39,659 bases of DNA, taken from positions 1 through 39,659 of IMG/VR virus record IMGVR_UViG_3300042892_000894; one strand, written 5' to 3'. The position numbers and the translations under genes were made by a program. The notes below the pieces were generated by a model, which saw only the letters and a program-made list of their open reading frames with translations, was not told the DNA's origin and did no database searches. The DNA is from a virus. This document shows positions 22,603 through 28,534 of this stretch, piece after piece (position 1 is the first letter of the stretch; each line of letters opens with the position of its first letter).

Positions 22603-22873
22603 CGTTAAACTCCAAGTTCTCTAATATGCATACTAAGTTAGCTGCATTGCCACCCTTACCGCAGGTATGGCAGAAGTACAGGTTGTCATAGGTATTCATA
22701 ACAGCAGACCTGCGACTGTCGCTATGTAGGCAGCATCGAACTGATGCGCTCTTACCTTCTCTTACTTCACCACCAAAGTGCGAAACAATGGGACCTATGG
22801 GGATTGTGTTTGCATCAACGGGACCTTTGAACCTGCCCGCTTTACGTACCCTGGACCAGTCTTGTGCTGGCAT
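22496..22873 (-). CDS. Primase zinc-binding subunit (CHC2-like)
   Basis: The product carries the CHC2-type zinc motif of primases: VRCCLHSDSRRSAVMNTYDN then LYFCHTCGKGG (Cys-x-x-His and Cys-x-x-Cys). The N-terminal stretch DANTIPIGPIVSHFGGEV fits the helix that precedes this domain in DnaG. It helps bind the template. I use ATG 22873; GTG 22879 is also possible. Its first 79 bases overlap a small zinc gene. Its last 107 bases overlap the TOPRIM gene in a different frame. Confidence 0.8.
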   Translation of the reverse strand: MPAQDWSRVRKAGRFKGPVDANTIPIGPIVSHFGGEVREGKSASVRCCLHSDSRRSAVMNTYDNLYFCHTCGKGGNAANLVCILENLEFNDGLKRAVEIATGSGATIRSGNKSRGVSRAKRTWDL

Positions 22874-22974
22874 ACACACCCCTTATCATCACACTTATCG
22901 TGCCAATGAGCTGAACGCTTGTAGTGGGTAAGAGTGTTCTCTTCCCCTGCCTTATGACAGTTCTGGCAGATCAT
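22795..22974 (-). CDS. Zinc-finger mini-protein (59 aa)
   Basis: ATG 22974 overlaps the upstream stop as TAATG. The 59-residue product starts MICQNCHKAGEENTLTHYKR and has CDDKGCVCQH near 28-37, a HNH-like or ribbon-like zinc site. Its last third (after about residue 40) overlaps the primase zinc gene in another frame, so the functional part is probably only the first 40 residues. Its role is unknown. Confidence 0.5.
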   Translation of the reverse strand: MICQNCHKAGEENTLTHYKRSAHWHDKCDDKGCVCQHKTGPGYVKRAGSKVPLMQTQSP

Positions 22975-23150
22975 TAGTCAATCCATTTTCCAACAAGAAA
23001 TTCAAAGTTAATTCCTAAAATTCTGATGGTCATACCATATGGAGTTTCATCCCATTCGTAAACAGATACCCAGAGGATCTGCTTCCATAGTGGTTCTAGT
23101 GTAGATACTTCGATTCCATCGAACTTTAATTTCCATATGCTTCCTGTCAT
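22974..23150 (-). CDS. Hypothetical protein (58 aa)
   Basis: ATG 23150 is in an ATGA overlap. The 58-residue product (MTGSIWKLKFDGIEVSTLEP, then WKQILWVSVYEWDETPYG, GINFEFLVGKWID) is beta-rich with many Trp. No family is recognised. It lies between resolvase-like and primase genes and is likely expressed with them. Confidence 0.55.
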   Translation of the reverse strand: MTGSIWKLKFDGIEVSTLEPLWKQILWVSVYEWDETPYGMTIRILGINFEFLVGKWID

Positions 23151-23245
23151 TCTTCGACCTCTGCTTCTTCTTTTACTTCTTCTACTGGTACAACTTCTGG
23201 TACAAGTATCTCTGATGTTGTAATTTCTCCACCTGGTACTGGCAT
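23147..23245 (-). CDS. Acidic 32-aa peptide
   Basis: ATG 23245 overlaps the resolvase stop as TAATG, with AAAGGAG at a good distance. This favours it over the ATG at 23266. The product starts MPVPGGEITTSEILVPEVVP and continues with an almost purely Glu/Val tail. It could mimic nucleic acid, but nothing shows this. Confidence 0.5.
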   Translation of the reverse strand: MPVPGGEITTSEILVPEVVPVEEVKEEAEVEE

Positions 23246-23595
23246 TACTGTTTCTCCTTTAGCCATTGTGCTAGGTCTTGAATGACCCAGGCTTGATCTA
23301 TTGATGCGTTGCGACGCTTAACTATTACATAAGAAAGAGGAACTTCCCCAAGACCCCTAGCCTTTGCATAGTTAAGCGCCTCAACTTGCGCTTCTCTCCA
23401 GAACTCAGGCAAGGAAAGGGTTGCCCTGTTCTTGAGTTCAAGGATGTAGGTTTCTCCCGCGATAACAGTAACGATGTCGCCCTCATCCTTTGCCCCAGCT
23501 TTAGTCAAACGTTCTGCAAGTACCCCCGCCTTTCGGAGCCACTTCATTACATCTGTCTCAAACTGAGAACCTTTAGTCTTGTTGTACTGACTCAT
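23245..23595 (-). CDS. Holliday junction resolvase-like PD-(D/E)XK nuclease (116 aa)
   Basis: The sequence GSQFETDVMKWLRKAGV (Glu13), DEGDIVTVIAGETYILELKN (Asp40, Glu53-x-Lys55) and a later basic helix give the PD-(D/E)XK set of archaeal Hjc-like and phage resolvases. It would cut branched DNA during replication or before packaging. It overlaps the preceding gene by 23 bases and the next by one base. A VRR-NUC or other small nuclease is the main alternative. Confidence 0.75.
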   Translation of the reverse strand: MSQYNKTKGSQFETDVMKWLRKAGVLAERLTKAGAKDEGDIVTVIAGETYILELKNRATLSLPEFWREAQVEALNYAKARGLGEVPLSYVIVKRRNASIDQAWVIQDLAQWLKEKQ

Positions 23596-23860
23596 CTACC
23601 AATACAACCTTGTTGATCTTATAGACGATGTTGCCTTCTTCGTCCTTAACTAATTCGACAACACCAGACTGTAGCAATGCACCAACGAAGTTGGTTAGGT
23701 CTACCTTGATGGCATCAAGTTCTGCACGCAACCCATTGGTAGCATCACGCACTGCATCAATCCTAAGATTGTCTCGGTAAGTATTCTTTAGTTCTGAAAC
23801 TTCTGTCTTTTCTTTTTTCTTTTTTTCTGGAACGTGGTGCATCTGCTCATCGTTAGACAT
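23573..23860 (-). CDS. Hypothetical coiled-coil protein (95 aa)
   Basis: ATG 23860 has an AAGGAGG site, which settles the start; the frame is open up to 23884. The product has a basic stretch (PEKKKKEKTEVSELKNTYRD), a helix (GLRAELDAIKVDLTNFVGAL) and a C-terminal strand pair (VELVKDEEGNIVYKINKVVL). No family is recognised. It lies between helicase-like ATPase and resolvase and may be a replication accessory factor. Confidence 0.6.
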   Translation of the reverse strand: MSNDEQMHHVPEKKKKEKTEVSELKNTYRDNLRIDAVRDATNGLRAELDAIKVDLTNFVGALLQSGVVELVKDEEGNIVYKINKVVLVDESVQQD

Positions 23861-24701
23861 TGTATCCTCCTTGGTATCCTGCAATCGTATCTTTTCTTAA
23901 CATCCAACCGAACTCATTTTGATCTGAGATCTGTACTGCTGCGTAGTTTACCAGTAGCTGTGCATACTTGCTGCCATCAGCAGTGTGTGCGCCAAATCTA
24001 TTCTTGACCGGTGCTACCTTAAGTATTCCTTGCGATGGGTCATAGCCCAGTGTAAGTATCAATGCAGGTAACTGACTGACCTTTCCGTGAATTGCTCTGC
24101 GATGAGGTGGGTTACTAGGTGACCCATACTCTGACTGTTCTGATACGTGGTGAAGCACCATCACACAGGCCTCAGTTTTGCGTGCCATATCGTGAAGCTC
24201 CATCATAATTGCTCTAAGTCCAGCCCATTCGTTGTCCGTCTCGGCGGTGATGTTCATTAAGTTATCAATGACTATCAACTCAGGTGGGTGTCCATAGAGT
24301 TCAACATAGGCCCTGATCTCTAACTCCAAATCATCAATGTTTGGAGATGAATCAAAGACCCACTTGATATGTGAAAGTTTTTCTAAATGTGCATTGTAGT
24401 ACTGGCTATCGTTAGACAGGTTTGCTTCGACTGTCACTTGTGAGTGACCAGATAGATGCGATACAGACCTCATCATTACAGTAGTAGTATCAGTATCTGC
24501 GGAGAAGAAAAGTGTAGGAACCTTGGCTTTGATTGCATAGATCAGGGCGAACATAGACTTACCAGCATTAGGTGCAGCAGCTACCATACATACCTGGCCT
24601 CTGCGAAACTTAATACCTTCTACTGCTAACCCATTCCACACATCAGGTAATGGCGTAGCTTTGGTAAGCACACCACTCCAAGCGCGGGAAAGATTAAGCA
24701 A
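23853..24701 (-). CDS. DnaB-type helicase/RecA-like ATPase (282 aa)
   Basis: The ATPase core has Walker A APNAGKS (residues 43-49), Walker B LIVIDNL (142-148) and a LHHVSEQ segment near 180, as in the DnaB helicase C-terminal domain and AAA_25-type ATPases. There is no N-terminal primase-binding domain, and at 282 residues it is about the size of the motor domain alone. It probably unwinds DNA or loads the host helicase. The start is TTG 24701, which has a perfect GGAGG six bases upstream and overlaps the WhiB gene by 8 bases. Confidence 0.8.
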   Translation of the reverse strand: MLNLSRAWSGVLTKATPLPDVWNGLAVEGIKFRRGQVCMVAAAPNAGKSMFALIYAIKAKVPTLFFSADTDTTTVMMRSVSHLSGHSQVTVEANLSNDSQYYNAHLEKLSHIKWVFDSSPNIDDLELEIRAYVELYGHPPELIVIDNLMNITAETDNEWAGLRAIMMELHDMARKTEACVMVLHHVSEQSEYGSPSNPPHRRAIHGKVSQLPALILTLGYDPSQGILKVAPVKNRFGAHTADGSKYAQLLVNYAAVQISDQNEFGWMLRKDTIAGYQGGYNV

Positions 24702-24963
24702 CGCCGTCCTCCTGATTTAATCTAATACCTCGTTGTTGGCGAATACGAAAGCGTTCTCTTGGAGAGAGTCCACCCCATATGCCAAAGTTCTCTTTATGTA
24801 TTCCCCATTCAGCACATTCTCTGCGATGAGGACAACCTCTACAAATTGATTTTGCATACTGACCATCAGCCAGAGTCATCTGTCCCTGTTCTTTTTCAGG
24901 GAACCAGAAGTCACCACCGACAGTTGCACAACTAGGAGCTTCGTATTGACTTGGCTCCCGCAT
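24694..24963 (-). CDS. whiB: WhiB-family transcription regulator
   Basis: The four cysteines C12, C41, C44 and C50 (CRGCPHRREC) would hold a 4Fe-4S cluster. The turn GIWGG at 61-65 and the basic C-terminus SPRERFRIRQQRGIR complete the WhiB pattern. WhiB proteins are confined to actinobacteria and their phages, where they bind the main sigma factor and modify promoter choice. This is the best host marker in the window. At 89 residues it is of usual length. It lies between the ssDNA-binding-like and helicase-like genes. Confidence 0.95.
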   Translation of the reverse strand: MREPSQYEAPSCATVGGDFWFPEKEQGQMTLADGQYAKSICRGCPHRRECAEWGIHKENFGIWGGLSPRERFRIRQQRGIRLNQEDGVA

Positions 24964-24966
24964 TGG

Positions 24967-25365
24967 TTATCGAACCCAGATAGTGTCGCACTTATCTGGT
25001 GCACCCTTTGGTGTTGGACACATCCAACCCTGCCAAGGACCCTTTGTAGATGTACCTGTCTTGTAGGTCATTGCTCCGTGCTTACAAGTATTACCGCCAC
25101 CTGATGGTGCTGGCGTTGAGTTTGATGGTAACTGCACTGGTGTGCCACCAAATGCTGCAGCAACTGATGCAACTGATGGTGCTGCTGGTGCAGACTGTGG
25201 ACCTGTGTAAAGTTCTGCCTCTGTTGACTTAATCAACGCAGCAATCATTGAGATATCAGTGATCTGAGTTTCTAGTTCTCTAATGTTATCTGCATAAATG
25301 TTTACTAGTGTTCCATCTTTGTGTGTCTTAAAGTTGATCTGATACTTAGTTGTTTCTGAAGCCAT
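24967..25365 (-). CDS. Putative ssDNA-binding-like protein with C-terminal zinc element (132 aa)
   Basis: The N-terminal half is strand-rich (TKYQINFKTHKDGTLVNIYA) with a following helix, a Pro/Ala/Ser linker lies around 55-92, and the C-terminus has CKHGAMTYKTGT, WQGWMCPTPKGAPDKC. The Cys-x-His...Cys...Cys end is known to me from actinophage proteins near SSB and recombination genes. A nucleic-acid binding role is inferred. The ATG directly follows the stop of the Cas4-like gene and has GGAGG. Confidence 0.6.
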   Translation of the reverse strand: MASETTKYQINFKTHKDGTLVNIYADNIRELETQITDISMIAALIKSTEAELYTGPQSAPAAPSVASVAAAFGGTPVQLPSNSTPAPSGGGNTCKHGAMTYKTGTSTKGPWQGWMCPTPKGAPDKCDTIWVR

Positions 25366-26313
25366 TTACTTTCCTCCACTTTGTTTTACGGATAGTCGCT
25401 GACTCTCAGCTCCTACCTTCTTAGGGACAAACCCTAATAGTTTTTCTACCTGCTCACTGTCAACTGACTCGCGTCCTTTAACAGTAGTCCAACTCACTTC
25501 GATACCTGAATTAGTAGTACCCAGCACTCCTTCTAGCGATGCCTTCAAAGAATCCTGTCGTGTCTCTAACTCTTTGATCTGCACTGCTAACTGTAAGTAC
25601 AACAGTGCATTCTTGTCAACATCTGCATCAGCAATGATTACATCACTGACTGGTATACGTTCTTTTTTTAGACCAACGCATCCCATCTCACCTGATGAGT
25701 CGTAGAACTTACAGTAGTGCTGGCAGTAACTTGCATCCTTCTCAGGTGCCGGTGCTTCCTTAGCTTCCTTAACAGCCGCTAGCCAACCGAGTGCCTCAAG
25801 TGCGATTGATTCGTCGTAGTCCTCAGTGTGAACCTTGACATCTCTTTCATCGCCGTCCCTTGCGATAGCCACAAGTGACACTCGGTTGACCGCATAGCCG
25901 TTCTTAGCTAGGAGGTAGCCGTATAGCTGCACCTGCCACCGTTGTTGTGTTGATGGGAAGTAAGAAAGGTTACGCACCTTGCTTGTCTTCCAGTCAATCA
26001 CATCACCGGTACCAGGTACGAAACAGTCAATGTGTGCTTTCATTCCATTGTATTCAACTTCAGTTTCAATCAGCACATCTGGATTATCTGCTAACGCTTT
26101 CTCAATCTCTGCGTGGATAGCAGTACCCATTATCGCAGCAAGTTTTAATTCGTTGTCATTAGTTTCAGGTTGATCGTTGAGTCGGTACCACACCTTACGG
26201 CGACAGCCACCTACCTCTGATGGACCAATCTGTACCTGTGTAGATCGTGAACGCTTCGCGTCCCCTGCACGTAGTGCAGTAAGTAGTAATTCCTTTGGAT
26301 CAGTTGTTGTCAT
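25366..26313 (-). CDS. Cas4/RecB-like exonuclease with Fe-S cysteines (315 aa)
   Basis: ATG 26313 with AAAGGA is chosen; the frame is open to a TTG at 26403. The nuclease set is GTAIHAEIE (His67), HIDCF (Asp96), VIDWKTSK (Asp107-x-Lys109) and QRWQVQLYGYLL (Gln and Tyr). Cys37 (GGCRRKVWY) together with C196, C200 and C211 (CQHYC...C) forms the four-cysteine Fe-S site of Cas4 and AddB-type nucleases. It probably resects DNA ends during phage recombination or host DNA breakdown. No CRISPR array or other cas gene is in the window. Confidence 0.8.
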   Translation of the reverse strand: MTTTDPKELLLTALRAGDAKRSRSTQVQIGPSEVGGCRRKVWYRLNDQPETNDNELKLAAIMGTAIHAEIEKALADNPDVLIETEVEYNGMKAHIDCFVPGTGDVIDWKTSKVRNLSYFPSTQQRWQVQLYGYLLAKNGYAVNRVSLVAIARDGDERDVKVHTEDYDESIALEALGWLAAVKEAKEAPAPEKDASYCQHYCKFYDSSGEMGCVGLKKERIPVSDVIIADADVDKNALLYLQLAVQIKELETRQDSLKASLEGVLGTTNSGIEVSWTTVKGRESVDSEQVEKLLGFVPKKVGAESQRLSVKQSGGK

Positions 26314-26449
26314 TGTTATCCTTTTCGTGCAATAGATAAGCAAGTCTACAAGCCATCCAACCTTGTTGAAACCAATGGTGTGCAGCGTATTCTTTTGTTG
26401 CAAAGATCTCTTTCATCTCGTGCTTAATGTAAACACTTTCACTATCCAT
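26300..26449 (-). CDS. Hypothetical mini-protein (49 aa)
   Basis: ATG 26449 overlaps the upstream stop (TAATG) and has a GGAGGAG site. The product (MDSESVYIKHEMKEIFATKE, then YAAHHWFQQGWMACRLAYLL) is helical with a polar Asn/Asp end. It overlaps the start of the exonuclease by 14 bases. No family is recognised. Confidence 0.6.
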   Translation of the reverse strand: MDSESVYIKHEMKEIFATKEYAAHHWFQQGWMACRLAYLLHEKDNNDNN

Positions 26450-26553
26450 TAGAACTCCTCCCCGCACTCCATACAGATTGCCGTAGCACTAGGACCATCT
26501 ATAAAAATGATATGTCCCCATATCCAGCAACGTATCTTCTTAAATAGTTTCAT
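26449..26553 (-). CDS. Trp/Cys mini-protein (34 aa)
   Basis: This 34-residue product (MKLFKKIRCWIWGHIIFIDG, ending ATAICMECGEEF) has a CxxC near its end and a Cys and His in the first half, which could form one zinc site. Both ends overlap neighbours as TAATG. No family is recognised. Confidence 0.55.
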   Translation of the reverse strand: MKLFKKIRCWIWGHIIFIDGPSATAICMECGEEF

Positions 26554-26684
26554 TAGTACTCAAGTCCTATGTACCAGAATCCTAATGACAAATCACAATT
26601 CCAATTACTAATTTGGAAACCAATAGCAAAACCGCATACCTTGCCACAAGAAAACCAAACCTTCTTGCCTATCTTCTTTTCCAT
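26553..26684 (-). CDS. Aromatic-rich mini-protein (43 aa)
   Basis: ATG 26684 is preceded by GGAGGAG. The product (MEKKIGKKVWFSCGKVCGFA, then IGFQISNWNCDLSLGFWYIG) is hydrophobic and aromatic with three cysteines. It may associate with membrane. It overlaps the next gene as TAATG. No family is recognised. Confidence 0.55.
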   Translation of the reverse strand: MEKKIGKKVWFSCGKVCGFAIGFQISNWNCDLSLGFWYIGLEY

Positions 26685-26692
26685 AGCTCCTC

Positions 26693-27250
26693 CTAGAACC
26701 GTTCTTGGACTACTAACTGTATGGGCTTACCAGTGTTAGCGTCAAGCACCGACGCAATCTCTACTGCTTTACGGGCGTGTCGCTTAGCAAAGGCTACGTC
26801 CATATCAGGTTTGCAAACTGAATACAGGTAGCCAAGAGCAAGTTGACCCCCACTACCAATGCCATACGCTCCGTGATTTGCTTGGAAAAAAGAGAGATCA
26901 CAAGCAATACGAAAGATATTGCCGTTAAAAGCAATGAGATAATCAAAGCCACCATCTTTGTCCGCCTTGTTGTAGTCGTAGTTGTTATCGGTAAATGCTT
27001 GGTTGATACTGGGTATAACTTTCTTTCCCATAAATTGTGCTGGGTCTTCACCCTTGTACGCCGGAGGCTTCCAGTTATAGGCAAGGATGTCACCTGGCCT
27101 AGTATCACCTGATATCCCGATGAGATACTTACCAACCTCAACGATCTTGGGTGTACTGGTCGCTAACGTCACGAGATTATCTTCGGTGATCTGTGAGTCA
27201 GCTACTAGAACTGCGTAATCAATACCCTCAAGCGCTGCGATTGTTGTCAT
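26693..27250 (-). CDS. Proteasome/HslV-like Ntn hydrolase (185 aa)
   Basis: The protein begins MTTIAALEG. After loss of Met, Thr1 would be the nucleophile as in HslV and 20S beta subunits. Asp17 (VADSQIT) is at the same mature position, a Lys at 34 (STPKI) is one off from the canonical Lys33, and GIGSGGQLALGY (Ser at mature 132) matches the GSGG motif around canonical Ser129. Length (185) is close to HslV. It would form a self-compartmented protease, or act on a small substrate. No HslU or Mpa-like ATPase is in the window, so partners would be host-made. It is the first gene of the leftward replication operon. It lacks a strong ribosome site. Confidence 0.85.
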   Translation of the reverse strand: MTTIAALEGIDYAVLVADSQITEDNLVTLATSTPKIVEVGKYLIGISGDTRPGDILAYNWKPPAYKGEDPAQFMGKKVIPSINQAFTDNNYDYNKADKDGGFDYLIAFNGNIFRIACDLSFFQANHGAYGIGSGGQLALGYLYSVCKPDMDVAFAKRHARKAVEIASVLDANTGKPIQLVVQERF

Positions 27251-27319
27251 ACTAGAAGGCTATCACCACTACGGCGTGTCGTCGCGTAGCGACACCTACT
27301 AGTCGTTACAATATGAGCC
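27251..27319. promoter_or_regulatory. Divergent promoter region with hairpin
   Basis: These 69 bases separate the Ntn hydrolase (left) and a zinc-ribbon gene (right). They hold GTGTCG/CGACAC with a nested GTCGC-GTA-GCGAC stem, and a TACAAT box toward the plus gene. At least one promoter per direction should lie here, but no clear -35 is visible. The hairpin may be an operator. Confidence 0.45.
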
Positions 27320-27619
27320 GTGAGGCGAATTAAACAGGCAGGCGCCCTTAAGGGGCGCAGCAGTACCAACCGTACAGTAACCCTGCGGTTCCGTCTACCA
27401 ACCCTGCCATCGTTTAGATGGCGCAGAGATGCCCTTCCTGAGCCTTTTGGGACCGATCTGCGGGGTTTAGGACCACTTCACATATGTCCGTGTGGCTCAC
27501 AAGTATTTAATGTTATGGCAAGCTTTGAAGATTACGAGTTAGTCTGGTACTTCCTAGATGCAACCTGTGTTAACTGCGGGAATCTAGTAACAGTTCCCTG
27601 TCCAGTTGACGCCCAGTAA
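27320..27619 (+). CDS. Zinc-ribbon protein (up to 99 aa)
   Basis: The C-terminal half has CPCGSQVFNVMASFEDYELV, then FLDATCVNCGNLVTVPCP. This is a two-CxxC (CxC/CxxC) ribbon that I know from actinophages, often next to lysis or replication genes. The N-terminal part from GTG 27320 is Arg-rich and may be partly untranslated; the true start may be later. It is the only plus-strand gene between two minus operons and ends before a shared terminator. Confidence 0.7.
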   Translation: MRRIKQAGALKGRSSTNRTVTLRFRLPTLPSFRWRRDALPEPFGTDLRGLGPLHICPCGSQVFNVMASFEDYELVWYFLDATCVNCGNLVTVPCPVDAQ

Positions 27620-27627
27620 AACGGCAT

Positions 27628-27665
27628 AAAAAAAGAAGCCCACCCCTTTCGGGGTGAGCCTCTTC
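27628..27665. terminator. Bidirectional terminator between lysis operon and zinc-ribbon gene
   Basis: CACCCC-TTTC-GGGGTG (27641-27656) is extended by further pairs on both sides with two mismatches. The A-run at 27628-27634 gives a T-tract on the minus strand, so it ends the leftward tail-lysis transcript after the holin gene. It also faces the converging plus gene. Confidence 0.85.
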
Positions 27666-27684
27666 GTTTGCCTCGCGCTATGGG

Positions 27685-27873
27685 TTACTTAGACCCACGA
27701 CCAAAGTCTGCTGACTTAGGATCTAGCCACTTCAATAGTGGACCTGCGATTGCAGATACACCTGCTGCTGCTAGTGCCTTTGGATCTGTTACACCTGCAA
27801 GGTACAGAGCAAGCACGGATGCTACTGCTGCACGGAGGTATGATGCGAGTACTGCCTTTGTTGTTTTGTTCAT
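27685..27873 (-). CDS. Holin (62 aa)
   Basis: The product has two membrane-like segments (about 8-26, VLASYLRAAVASVLALYLAG, and about 34-48, LAAAGVSAIAGPLLKWLDP) and a charged C-terminus. The WLDPKSADFG end fits actinophage holins. It would form membrane holes at the end of infection. The ATG overlaps the endolysin stop as ATGA, and a terminator follows. Confidence 0.75.
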   Translation of the reverse strand: MNKTTKAVLASYLRAAVASVLALYLAGVTDPKALAAAGVSAIAGPLLKWLDPKSADFGRGSK

Positions 27874-28328
27874 TGGTTCTCCTTCTTCTTAGGTAAAGGC
27901 TTAACTGCAGCCCTTACTTTGTTGACAGCCTTTGGTTTTCCCAGCCAAGGGAACCAAGGGGAAGTGTCATCTCCACATCCTTCTTTGATTGAGATGTGAA
28001 GATGCTTGTTGTGTTTATTGGAACCGTCGTAATCACGGTCACCTTCTGAGGCACGCTCTGCTGACCAGATCTTGCCTTGGAAAATTAAATACTTAACGCG
28101 CTTGTCTGCTTTTAGTTCTTGAAATATGTTAGAGCAATCAATGCCACCCAACTTATCGTGGGTTAGATCTACTGCGTAACCAGTATTGTGATCTGAGTTA
28201 GGACTCTGACTGATGTGTGCTGCTGATGGCAACAGGCCATCCGAAGCTTTCTTGCGTAATGGCTTGATCGCTGTGGCTTGACGAAGTACAGCAATAGCGG
28301 CAGGCGTGGCTTTCTTTACAAGTTTCAT
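27870..28328 (-). CDS. Endolysin, M15-type peptidase (152 aa)
   Basis: The zinc-peptidase pattern of the VanY/M15 (LAS) family is clear: SPNSDHNTGYAVDLTHD (His47, Asp54) and NKHNKHLHISI (His111). It would cut peptide stems of the host wall. There is no signal peptide, so release depends on the holin encoded next. There is no separate wall-binding domain. The C-terminus is a Lys/Pro-rich tail (KAVNKVRAAVKPLPKKKENQ). Confidence 0.88.
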   Translation of the reverse strand: MKLVKKATPAAIAVLRQATAIKPLRKKASDGLLPSAAHISQSPNSDHNTGYAVDLTHDKLGGIDCSNIFQELKADKRVKYLIFQGKIWSAERASEGDRDYDGSNKHNKHLHISIKEGCGDDTSPWFPWLGKPKAVNKVRAAVKPLPKKKENQ

Positions 28329-28534
28329 CGTTCATCTCTTCCTTTTTGAATCATAATTTGATAGAGAATTTCTACTTTTTCTTCCAGTCTAATGACGGAA
28401 TCTTTAAGGCTTGATCCAGAATTGGGCTTAAGTTCATTGAGGTAGTGCTTTACAAGCCAACGAACTGCTCCTGCAAATCCACCAATAATTGTCATTACTG
28501 CAACAGCTACTGTTGCGTAGTCTTGTGCCTGCAT
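28325..28534 (-). CDS. Small membrane protein, lysis-associated (69 aa)
   Basis: One membrane segment (about 7-30, ATVAVAVMTIIGGFAGAVRW) is followed by a helical coiled-coil C-terminus (SVIRLEEKVEILYQIMIQKG). It lies directly upstream of the endolysin with an ATGA overlap. It may be a second holin, an antiholin or a spanin-like factor. Confidence 0.65.
   Translation of the reverse strand: MQAQDYATVAVAVMTIIGGFAGAVRWLVKHYLNELKPNSGSSLKDSVIRLEEKVEILYQIMIQKGRDER

Noticed and set aside
25366-26313. Possible CRISPR-Cas locus because of the Cas4-like protein
   Set aside because: No other cas gene or array is present; the surroundings are a phage replication module.
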